The notes under the pieces were generated by a model, which did not search any database, was not told where the DNA came from, and saw only the letters and a program-made list of their open reading frames with translations. DNA of 64,000 nt, taken from contig NZ_CAKZLP010000017.1 of the NCBI RefSeq assembly GCF_937127095.1, forward strand, positions 1 to 64,000. Direction: 5' to 3'. Source of the DNA: an uncultured Amphritea sp. (GTDB taxonomy: Bacteria; Pseudomonadota; Gammaproteobacteria; Pseudomonadales; Balneatricaceae). The translations under genes were made by a program, and so were the position numbers. Shown here in pieces: positions 45,072 to 52,752 of this stretch (position 1 is the first letter of the stretch; the number at the start of each line of letters is the position of its first letter).

Positions 45072-45161
45072 ACGGCGTTTTTCGCCGTGATACTGTTATT
45101 TTATAAACGTGTCTGCTAAAAATGGTTTGTATTTCTGTTATTATGCGGCGATAATCGCCGT
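45072..45161 (+). promoter_or_regulatory. Twin palindromic operators upstream of abiEi
   Basis: Two 6-5-6 palindromes: ACGGCG-TTTTT-CGCCGT (45072-45088) and GCGGCG-ATAAT-CGCCGT (45145-45161), with centres 73 bp apart. AbiEi antitoxins are known to bind inverted repeats and repress their own operon. A TATTAT-type -10 lies directly before the second site. Confidence 0.6.
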
Positions 45162-45217
45162 GTTTTTTCATTTTTATAAACTTATTGGGTGGTTTATTTG
45201 CTCTGGATAATGACGAT

Positions 45218-46051
45218 ATGGCATTGGCGGATACGCAAAAGAAAAACGGGTATAAAGAGCGCCTTAAGGTATTGTTGCCTTACGGAATGCTGGCGACCAA
45301 AAAGTGGCTCGCGTCGCAAGGGCTAAGTAATCACGCTCTGGATAATGCTGTAAAGACGAAAACGCTGTTGTTGCTGACATCGGGGGTTTATAGCCAGTAT
45401 TCGCGCAGTATTCGCTGGGAAGGCGTTATCGCTTCATTGCAGCGTATGGAGAAGGCTTCTGTACCTGCTGTGCATGTGGGGGGGATAAGCGCGTTATCGT
45501 TGTCCGGGGTATTTCAGTATCTGCCTCTGGGGAATCAGGTTGTATCCCTCTACACCTTCAACAAGCTTCCAGCGTGGCTGTCCCGATTATCATTGGATGT
45601 GGCATTTAAAGGCTATAGCGTGAAAACCCTGTGGCCTGAAAGCCTGATGGCGGACAGGCGCTACCTCAAAGAGTATGAATGGGATAACGCTTTACCCCCG
45701 GTGTATTACTCATGTCCGGAAAAGGCGATATTAGAGTTGCTGACAGGGGTGCCAGAAAACATCAGTTTCGAGCATGCTGATGAGTTAATGCAGGGCCTGG
45801 TCAATTTGTCCCCACGTAAGCTTGATGGTCTTTTACAGGCTTGTCGCAATGTTAAAGCAAAGCGTCTATTTTTCTGGTTGGCTGCGCGGCAAAACTATTC
45901 GTGGTTCGGCAAATTGAATCGAAGCGATTATGATTTTGGATCGGGTAAACGTGTGGTTGCTACAGGCGGTAAGCTGGATAAAGACTATTTGATCACAGTG
46001 CCAGCTCATATGACTAAAGGCAATCGGGATAGCATAGATGAACCACAATAA
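45218..46051 (+). CDS. Type IV toxin-antitoxin AbiEi-family antitoxin/repressor
   Basis: A protein of 277 residues from ATG 45218; a TTG at 45185 is in frame. The N-terminal region (about 1-90) is a winged helix of the AbiEi_3_N type (GYKERLKVLLPYGMLATKKW, SNHALDNAVKTKTLLLL). The C-terminal part is the AbiEi antitoxin domain (PAVHVGGISALSLSGVFQYL and PEKAILELLTGVP). It represses the operon and counters the AbiEii nucleotidyltransferase toxin, whose gene overlaps by 14 bases. The pair usually gives abortive infection against phage or stabilises an island. Confidence 0.88.
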   Translation: MALADTQKKNGYKERLKVLLPYGMLATKKWLASQGLSNHALDNAVKTKTLLLLTSGVYSQYSRSIRWEGVIASLQRMEKASVPAVHVGGISALSLSGVFQYLPLGNQVVSLYTFNKLPAWLSRLSLDVAFKGYSVKTLWPESLMADRRYLKEYEWDNALPPVYYSCPEKAILELLTGVPENISFEHADELMQGLVNLSPRKLDGLLQACRNVKAKRLFFWLAARQNYSWFGKLNRSDYDFGSGKRVVATGGKLDKDYLITVPAHMTKGNRDSIDEPQ

Positions 46052-46952
46052 CCGTTACTATAAACAGGTTCAATTGCTGATGCAGGTGTTACCCTTTGTG
46101 GCAGAACAGACATGCTTTGCGCTGAAAGGTGGCACGGCAATTAATCTTTTTGTCCGGGATTTACCGAGATTATCTGTTGATATTGATTTGGTATATTTGC
46201 CAATGAAATCCCGTGATGACGCTTTGGACGAGATTCGTGAAGCACTGGATGCTATCAGTGCCTCCATCGTTGAGCGCTTGACCGGCACACAAATTACCGA
46301 AGCGTATAAGAACAAAGATGATGCTTTACGATTAATAGTCGTTCGTAACGGTGTGCAAGTTAAGATTGAGCTATCGCCCGTATTACGGGGTACGGTTTTT
46401 AAGCCAGAAGTCATGGCGGTGTGTGAGGCCGTTGAAGATGAGTTTGGTTTTACCGAAATGTTGGTTGTCGCTCTGCCTGACCTGTATGCCGGAAAGATCT
46501 GTGCCGCTCTGGATCGCCAGCATCCGCGGGATCTTTTTGATGTTAAGTGGCTGCTTGAAAATGAAGGGTTAACCGATGATATACGCAAAGCGCTATTGGT
46601 CTATCTATCCAGCCACAACCGGCCAATGGCCGAGTTATTACGTCCACAATTCAAGGATATTGAGTCAGTATACAGCGGTGAATTTGCAAGTATGACAGAC
46701 AGTGAGGTCCCGCTAGAGGAGCTGCTAGAGATTCGCGAACTGTTGGTTACACTGATTCATCAAGGTTTGACTGCCAATGAAAAAAATTATCTGCTGTCTT
46801 TTAAAAACAGGCAGCCAGATTGGCACTTATTAGAGCTGGACGGTGTTAGTGAGCTTCCAGCGATAAAATGGAAACAGATTAACTTGTCCAGAATGGCTGA
46901 CGACAAACATAAAGCCGCTTATCAAAAACTTGAAAGCATACTTGGTGAATAG
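46038..46952 (+). CDS. Type IV toxin-antitoxin AbiEii-family nucleotidyltransferase toxin
   Basis: A 304-residue nucleotidyltransferase-fold toxin. The DNA-polymerase-beta-like core is plain: FALKGGTAINLFV, then RLSVDIDLVYLP with the two catalytic aspartates (S-x-D-x-D), and a third acidic residue in VQVKIELSPVLRG. Family members transfer nucleotides, for example to tRNA 3' ends, and stop growth. The ATG lies inside the end of abiEi (overlap 46038-46051), so translation is coupled to the antitoxin. Confidence 0.9.
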   Translation: MNHNNRYYKQVQLLMQVLPFVAEQTCFALKGGTAINLFVRDLPRLSVDIDLVYLPMKSRDDALDEIREALDAISASIVERLTGTQITEAYKNKDDALRLIVVRNGVQVKIELSPVLRGTVFKPEVMAVCEAVEDEFGFTEMLVVALPDLYAGKICAALDRQHPRDLFDVKWLLENEGLTDDIRKALLVYLSSHNRPMAELLRPQFKDIESVYSGEFASMTDSEVPLEELLEIRELLVTLIHQGLTANEKNYLLSFKNRQPDWHLLELDGVSELPAIKWKQINLSRMADDKHKAAYQKLESILGE

Positions 46953-47382
46953 TTAAAGAAATCAATGCGATATAACCGTTCGGTTATATTACCTGTTTTC
47001 TTTTGTGTCATTGTTAAAAATATAACCGAACGGTTAGTTTCTGGGGCTGCAAATATTGCCAGAAGCCAGAAGATTTGTTTCGGAGGCTGGGCTTTATTTT
47101 CCTGATGGAAGAAACCTTCAGACCAGCGCTTGACTGTTTTTTTTGTGCCTGAACGTCTTTTATCTTTTTCGACCTTATTGTTTCTGATCTGTTGTAAGCC
47201 GGTTTAACCTGCTCGATGGAAGGCGATCTGTCGCTCAAATTTCCCTGTGAGCCGAATAATGATTATAATTGGCTCTTAGTGTGAGCCGAATAGAGCGATT
47301 AATCGGCTCATATCGTGGTTATGTGATCGATCAACTGGAAATAGTTGAGCAGATAAATATTACGCTTACTCAGAGGTGACCG
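46953..47382. promoter_or_regulatory. Intergenic region with two families of inverted repeats
   Basis: No gene is seen. Two TAACCG-N2-CGGTTA palindromes lie at 46970-46989 (with longer arms) and 47023-47036. The second copy of the AbiE-flanking 35-bp repeat is at 47119-47153. Before the Fic gene, TGAGCCGA occurs at 47248-47255 and 47282-47289, with its complement TCGGCTCA at 47303-47310, a probable operator for fic. Confidence 0.5.
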
Positions 47383-48567
47383 ATGTCCCCAACAGATGAT
47401 CATACCTGTTCACATCAGCATATCTGGATCTGGCAACAGCCAGACTGGCCTGAGTTCAGATGGGATGATAAGGCCCTTAGTGCCAGCCTGCGTGAAGTAC
47501 ATCAGCTTCTGGGCCGGTTGCTGGGTAAAATCGATACGGTGGCTGACGAGAGTTCTGCTGTCAGCCAGTTGGATGCACTATTACAAAATATAGTGCAGTC
47601 TTCTGCTATTGAAGGAGAACACCTCAATGCAGCCTCTGTACGCTCTTCGCTTGCACGCCGATTAGGGGTTGATGACGCAGGCCTCACACCTGTGACTGCA
47701 CAGACCGAAGGGTTGGCTGAACTGCTGTTGGATGCCACGCAGAATCATCAGCAGCCATTAACGATGGAGCGCCTGTTTCAGTGGCATCGTTATCTGTTTC
47801 CACAATCCGCAGAGGGGGAATACCGCCTCGTTAATATCCGTGTTGGCGAACTACGTGGTGATGCTACCATGCAGGTCGTCTCAGGGCCTGTCAGCAGACA
47901 AGTTGTACATTTTGAAGCGCCGCCTAAACAAACGCTCGAAAAAGGTTCGGCTGATCTGGCTGAACAGTTAGATAGGTTTCTTGGCTGGTTAGAATCCAGC
48001 CGCACCGATAGCACACTAGACCCGATCCTTCGAGCGGCTCAGGCTCATCTGTGGTTTGTCACCCTGCACCCGTTTGATGATGGTAATGCCCGTCTGGCGA
48101 GGGCTGTCAGTGATTATGCTCTGGCCCAGGCAGAGAATCAGTCGGTGCGTTTCTACGCCATGGCCGCCAGTATTATGGAAAAGCGGCAGGCGTATTACCA
48201 AATTCTTGAAGCGACTCAGAAAGGCGATGTCGATATTACCCCGTGGATGAGTTGGTATTTAGACACCTTTAAGCACACGTTAGAAACGGCATTGGCGCGT
48301 ATCGATCTGGTGATGCAAAAAGCCCGCTTCTGGCAGGTTCATAGTCAGGACGGGCTGAATGCGCAGCAAACCAAAGTGCTCAACCGTCTATTAGATGCAG
48401 GCTCTGGTGGTTTTGAAGGGCATCTGAACGCCAAAAAATATATGGGCATAGCGGGTGTATCCAAGGCAACTGCGACCCGGCATCTTGCGGATCTTCTGGA
48501 AAAAAACTGTCTGAAAAAGCTGGAAGGAGGAGGGCGCAGCACCCGCTATGATATTAACTGGCCCTGA
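47383..48567 (+). CDS. DUF4172-Fic family AMP-transferase-like protein
   Basis: A 394-residue Fic protein with an N-terminal DUF4172-type region (HIWIWQQPDWPEFRWDDKAL). An inhibitory-helix motif of the S-x-x-x-E-G type is at about 74-80 (QSSAIEGEHL). The catalytic loop is HPFDDGNARLAR at 229-240, and a C-terminal winged helix (YMGIAGVSKATATRHLADLL) follows. The catalytic histidine and the acidic and asparagine residues are kept, but the second glycine of HPFx(D/E)GNGR is alanine. Fic proteins transfer AMP or another phosphate-containing group to target proteins. The winged helix and upstream TGAGCCGA repeats suggest self-regulation. Confidence 0.88.
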   Translation: MSPTDDHTCSHQHIWIWQQPDWPEFRWDDKALSASLREVHQLLGRLLGKIDTVADESSAVSQLDALLQNIVQSSAIEGEHLNAASVRSSLARRLGVDDAGLTPVTAQTEGLAELLLDATQNHQQPLTMERLFQWHRYLFPQSAEGEYRLVNIRVGELRGDATMQVVSGPVSRQVVHFEAPPKQTLEKGSADLAEQLDRFLGWLESSRTDSTLDPILRAAQAHLWFVTLHPFDDGNARLARAVSDYALAQAENQSVRFYAMAASIMEKRQAYYQILEATQKGDVDITPWMSWYLDTFKHTLETALARIDLVMQKARFWQVHSQDGLNAQQTKVLNRLLDAGSGGFEGHLNAKKYMGIAGVSKATATRHLADLLEKNCLKKLEGGGRSTRYDINWP

Positions 48568-48729
48568 GGAAGCATAAGGTCAGCAACGTAAGGCGACAAG
48601 CCCTCTGCTTTCTGCCAAAATCGGTGCTCATAAATTCAAGCATATTTTCAAGCTTTTAAGACCAGGCCCTTACCTGTCATTTCACATCCAGGAAGGGCGT
48701 GTGACTTATACAATGGAATCGTTTCTGCA

Positions 48730-50340
48730 ATGGCTAAAGCACCCGCAAATTCTAAATCGTCAAAAAAACAAAACACCTCGTTTGAAGAATCTCTCTGGGA
48801 CAGCGCCAATAAGCTGCGTGGCAGCGTCGAGTCATCGGAATATAAACACATCGTTTTGAGCCTGATCTTTCTTAAATTCATCAGTGATAAGTTTGAAGCC
48901 CATCGTCAGGCCCTGATCGACGACGGCAAAGCGCAGTTTATCGATATGGTGCCGTTTTATGCCCAGAGCAATGTGTTTTATCTCAGTGAAGAGGCGCGCT
49001 GGAGCACACTGATCAAGCACAGTAAACAGGATGATATCGCCCTTAAAATCGATACAGCCTTGCACAGCATTGAAAAAAATAATAAATCTCTGGCCGGAGC
49101 GTTGCCCGACAATTATTTCTCGCGCCTGGGGTTAGAAAGCAGCAAACTGGCTGCGCTTCTGGATACCATTAACAATATTGATACTTATATGACGGGCGGC
49201 AAAAATGATTGCCACCTGAGCGAAGAAGATCTGGTTGGCCGGGTGTATGAATACTTCCTGGGTAAGTTTGCCGCCAGCGAAGGTAAGGGCGGGGGCGAGT
49301 TCTATACACCTAAATCGGTAGTGGCATTATTGGCCGAAATGCTGGAACCCTACAAAGGTAAAATCTACGACCCCTGCTGCGGCTCGGGCGGTATGTTTGT
49401 GCAATCGATCAAGTTTGTGAACAGCCATAACGGCAACCAAAAAGAGGTCTCGATCTACGGCCAGGAATACACCAGCGCCACCTATAAGCTGGCGAAAATG
49501 AACCTCGCCATCCGGGGGATTAACGGCAATCTGGGTGATGTCGCCGGGGACACCTTCTTTAAAGATCAGCACCCGGACCTGAAAGCCGATTACATTATGG
49601 CTAACCCGCCGTTTAACCAAAAACAGTGGCGCGCCGATAACGAACTGGTTGATGACCCTCGCTGGGCCGGTTACACCGTACCGCCCACCGGTAATGCCAA
49701 CTATGCGTGGATTCTGCATATACTCAGTAAACTAAGTGAAAGCGGTACTGCAGGTTTTGTTCTGGCCAATGGCTCAATGAGTTCTAACACCAGTGGTGAA
49801 GGTAAAATCCGTCAGGAGATTATCGATAACGATCACGTTGACTGCATGATCGCGTTGCCGGGGCAGCTGTTTTACACCACCCAGATTCCCGTGTGTTTAT
49901 GGTTTCTGACTAAGAACAAAGCTGAAGATAAAACCCGCGGCTATCGCAACCGCAAAGGGGAAACCCTGTTTATCGATGCCCGTCAGATGGGCACCATGGC
50001 CAGCCGTATTCATAAGGAACTAACACCCGATGACCTGGCTAAAATTGCCGGCACCTATCACGCATGGCGCGGTGAAACGCAGGATGGCAGCGGCACACTG
50101 GCACAGTATGAGGATGTGGCCGGTTACTGCAAAGCGGCCAGCTTAGCGGATATTCAAAACAACGATTACGTCCTCACCCCCGGTCGTTATGTGGGCGCGG
50201 CGGATATCGAAGATGACGGCATCCCCTTTGAAGATAAAATGCGCAAACTTAGCCAAACCCTGTATCGCCAGATGAAAGAAGCGGAAACGCTGGATAGGAC
50301 TATTCGTCAGAACTTGGAGGTGCTGGGTTATGGGGAGTAA
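48730..50340 (+). CDS. hsdM: Type I restriction-modification methyltransferase subunit
   Basis: A 536-residue N6-adenine methyltransferase. The N-terminal HsdM helical domain (SFEESLWDSANKLRGSVESS, YKHIVLSLIFLKFISDKFE) precedes the SAM-binding motif DPCCGSGGMF (about 214-223) and the catalytic NPPF (about 292-295). It forms the M2S methylase with HsdS and the full endonuclease with HsdR. Its end overlaps hsdS by 11 bases. It is GC-richer than the AbiE/Fic genes, which suggests a separate arrival. Confidence 0.95.
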   Translation: MAKAPANSKSSKKQNTSFEESLWDSANKLRGSVESSEYKHIVLSLIFLKFISDKFEAHRQALIDDGKAQFIDMVPFYAQSNVFYLSEEARWSTLIKHSKQDDIALKIDTALHSIEKNNKSLAGALPDNYFSRLGLESSKLAALLDTINNIDTYMTGGKNDCHLSEEDLVGRVYEYFLGKFAASEGKGGGEFYTPKSVVALLAEMLEPYKGKIYDPCCGSGGMFVQSIKFVNSHNGNQKEVSIYGQEYTSATYKLAKMNLAIRGINGNLGDVAGDTFFKDQHPDLKADYIMANPPFNQKQWRADNELVDDPRWAGYTVPPTGNANYAWILHILSKLSESGTAGFVLANGSMSSNTSGEGKIRQEIIDNDHVDCMIALPGQLFYTTQIPVCLWFLTKNKAEDKTRGYRNRKGETLFIDARQMGTMASRIHKELTPDDLAKIAGTYHAWRGETQDGSGTLAQYEDVAGYCKAASLADIQNNDYVLTPGRYVGAADIEDDGIPFEDKMRKLSQTLYRQMKEAETLDRTIRQNLEVLGYGE

Positions 50341-51652
50341 GTGGCCAAGGTATTTATTTGAAGATTGTATGGATGCAATTATTGATTACCGAGGTAAGAC
50401 GCCTAAGAAGACCGATTCAGGTATCCCTTTGATAACAGCTAAAATCATCAAGAATGGGACTATTCAGCAAGTTAACGAGTTTATTGCCGAAGCAGACTAT
50501 GATTCGTGGATGCGTAGAGGCATTCCCGAGCCTGGAGATGTAGTTCTTACAACAGAGGCACCTCTTGGTGAGGTGGCTCAGCTTGATGATAGGAAGATTG
50601 CTTTAGCTCAAAGAGTTATTACTTTACGTGGAAAAAAGGGTTTTTTAGATAATACGTTTTTGAAATATTTATTGATTTCAAATGATGTGCAACATCAGTT
50701 AGATGGGCGAGGAACAGGAACAACGGTTAAGGGGATTAAACAGTCTGAACTTAGAAAATTAGAGCTACAAATTCCTAAATATGAAACACAAAAAAATATT
50801 GCTCATATTCTCAGCGCGCTCGACAACAAAATCCAACTCAACCGTCAAACCAACCAAACCCTAGAGCAGATGGCGCAAGCCTTGTTTAAAAGTTGGTTTG
50901 TGGATTTCGACCCAGTGATCGACAACGCCTTAGCTGCGGGTAACCCTATCCCCGACGAGCTGCAAGCACGCGCCCAACGCCGCCAGCAGCAACTCGCCAA
51001 ACCTGATCATCAACCCTTGCCCGATGACGTGCGCCAGCTATTTCCCAGTGAGTTTGAAGAAACCGAAGCGCTGGGCTGGGTGCCGAAGGGGTGGGAGGTA
51101 AAAAGGGTTGATGGAATAATGGAGTTAGCATACGGGAAGGCGTTAAAGAAGACTGATCGGATTGATGGGAATGTTCCTGTTTATGGTTCGGGAGGTATAA
51201 ACGGTTATCACAATAGTTCAATCGTAGATGGCCCAGGGATAGTTATAGGTAGAAAGGGAACTGTTGGTTCACTCTACTGGGAGAGCAGCCCTTTTTATCC
51301 AATTGATACGGTTTTTTTTGTTAAACCAAGAGACGATTATAGTTTGAGTTTTTGCTTCATGATGTTGCAAATACTGGGACTTCAAGACATGAATACAGAC
51401 GCTGCAGTTCCAGGCTTGAATAGAAATAATGTGTATCGCTTGTTGTTTCCTGTAGCCAATGCAAAATTATTGCAGTTGTTTTCTAGTTTTATGGACTCAA
51501 CAATACATAAAATGACTTTAAAAAATAATGAAAATAATACTTTAACAAAACTCCGCGACACTCTTCTCCCCAAACTGATCTCCGGTGAACTGCGCCTGCC
51601 TGAATCTATGCTTGATAGCGAAACTAACCCACTTATGGATGAGGTGAGTTGA
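50330..51652 (+). CDS. hsdS: Type I restriction-modification specificity subunit
   Basis: A 440-residue HsdS with two target-recognition domains (about 1-160 and 255-400), each followed by a helical conserved region; the first is LSALDNKIQLNRQTNQTLEQ. The coding DNA for both recognition domains (50340-50800 and 51110-51540) is clearly AT-rich, while the conserved segments are GC-rich, as expected where recognition domains are exchanged between strains. It sets the DNA sequence methylated and cut. It ends in TGATG, with the next start overlapping by one base. Confidence 0.93.
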   Translation: MGSKWPRYLFEDCMDAIIDYRGKTPKKTDSGIPLITAKIIKNGTIQQVNEFIAEADYDSWMRRGIPEPGDVVLTTEAPLGEVAQLDDRKIALAQRVITLRGKKGFLDNTFLKYLLISNDVQHQLDGRGTGTTVKGIKQSELRKLELQIPKYETQKNIAHILSALDNKIQLNRQTNQTLEQMAQALFKSWFVDFDPVIDNALAAGNPIPDELQARAQRRQQQLAKPDHQPLPDDVRQLFPSEFEETEALGWVPKGWEVKRVDGIMELAYGKALKKTDRIDGNVPVYGSGGINGYHNSSIVDGPGIVIGRKGTVGSLYWESSPFYPIDTVFFVKPRDDYSLSFCFMMLQILGLQDMNTDAAVPGLNRNNVYRLLFPVANAKLLQLFSSFMDSTIHKMTLKNNENNTLTKLRDTLLPKLISGELRLPESMLDSETNPLMDEVS

Positions 51653-52677
51653 TGGCACAAACCCGTTTACCCATGGCGCTGTTCACCAGCGAAGATGGTC
51701 GTGTGCGTCTGCAACTGAAGCTTGAAGATGAAACCCTCTGGTTGACGCAGAAACAGTTGGCGGAGTTGTTTGGAAAAACACCGCCCACCATTAATGAACA
51801 CCTGAAAAATATCTATGAAGAAGGTGAGCTGAAGCCTGATTCAACTATTAGGAAATTCCGAATAGTTGCCCGCGAAGGCACGCGAGACGTGGAGCGGCTG
51901 CTAGATCACTATAACTTAGAGGCGGTGTTAGCCGTCGGCTATCGGGTGCGCTCTGATCGTGGTGTACAGTTTAGACAGTGGGCGACTCAGGTATTAAAAG
52001 AGTATCTGGTTAAAGGCTTCGCCATGGATGATGAGCGGCTTAAAGATCCGGGGCGGGATTTTAGCCGTGACTATTTTGATGAGCTGCTTGAACGTATCCG
52101 CGATATACGGGCATCGGAACGACGCTTCTATCAAAAAATCACCGACATCTACGCCACGGCCAGTGATTACAACGCCAGGGCAGCTGTGAGCCAACAGTTT
52201 TTTGCCACGGTGCAGAATAAGCTGCATTGGGCTATTCATGGGCATACCGCCGCTGAATTAGTGGCTGAACGTGCCGATAGCGGTAAACCTAATATGGGGC
52301 TGACGAGCTGGACGGGTAGTCGAGTCACCAAACGGGATGTGCCGTTGGCGAAAAACTACTTAACTGAAGCCGAACTAAAAAGTTTAAATCGCATTGTCAC
52401 CATGTATCTGGATTACGCTGAGAGCCAGGCGGAAAGAGGCCAACCGATGACGATGCAGGAGTGGGCGAATAAACTGGATGCCTTCTTAGCCTTTAATGAA
52501 CATTCGATACTGGCGGATGCGGGTAAAATATCTCATGATGTTGCGAAAGCCTTAGCGGAAGAGCAGTACGAACAGTTTGCCGAGCAACGACGTATCGGGA
52601 ATGCTGCCGACGCAAAGGGTATTGTGAGTGACTTTGATGCGTTGGTCGATAAAGCCAAGCAGGTTCCGGGAAAGTAG
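51652..52677 (+). CDS. RhuM-family (virulence RhuM/DUF) protein
   Basis: A 341-residue protein of the RhuM family, named from Salmonella pathogenicity island 3. The N-terminal part carries the signature LTQKQLAELFGKTPPTINEH and RLLDHYNLEAVLAVGYRVRS, a DNA-binding-like helical unit. The rest is helical, with AVSQQFFATVQNKLHWAIHG. The start is ATG 51652, which overlaps the hsdS stop (TGATG). Such genes are often found between hsdS and hsdR. The function is unknown; a regulatory or accessory defence role is inferred from location. Confidence 0.9.
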   Translation: MAQTRLPMALFTSEDGRVRLQLKLEDETLWLTQKQLAELFGKTPPTINEHLKNIYEEGELKPDSTIRKFRIVAREGTRDVERLLDHYNLEAVLAVGYRVRSDRGVQFRQWATQVLKEYLVKGFAMDDERLKDPGRDFSRDYFDELLERIRDIRASERRFYQKITDIYATASDYNARAAVSQQFFATVQNKLHWAIHGHTAAELVAERADSGKPNMGLTSWTGSRVTKRDVPLAKNYLTEAELKSLNRIVTMYLDYAESQAERGQPMTMQEWANKLDAFLAFNEHSILADAGKISHDVAKALAEEQYEQFAEQRRIGNAADAKGIVSDFDALVDKAKQVPGK

Positions 52678-52752
52678 CTTTGCAAAAACAAGATACGAAA
52701 AAGTAAACGGATATTGGTCTGACTGCTAACACGTAAAGGATTATTAAAAAGC

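Noticed and set aside
47014..47238. A 74-codon minus-strand frame between AbiEii and Fic
   Set aside because: It crosses the direct repeat and its T run; Lys/Ser-rich with no start signal.
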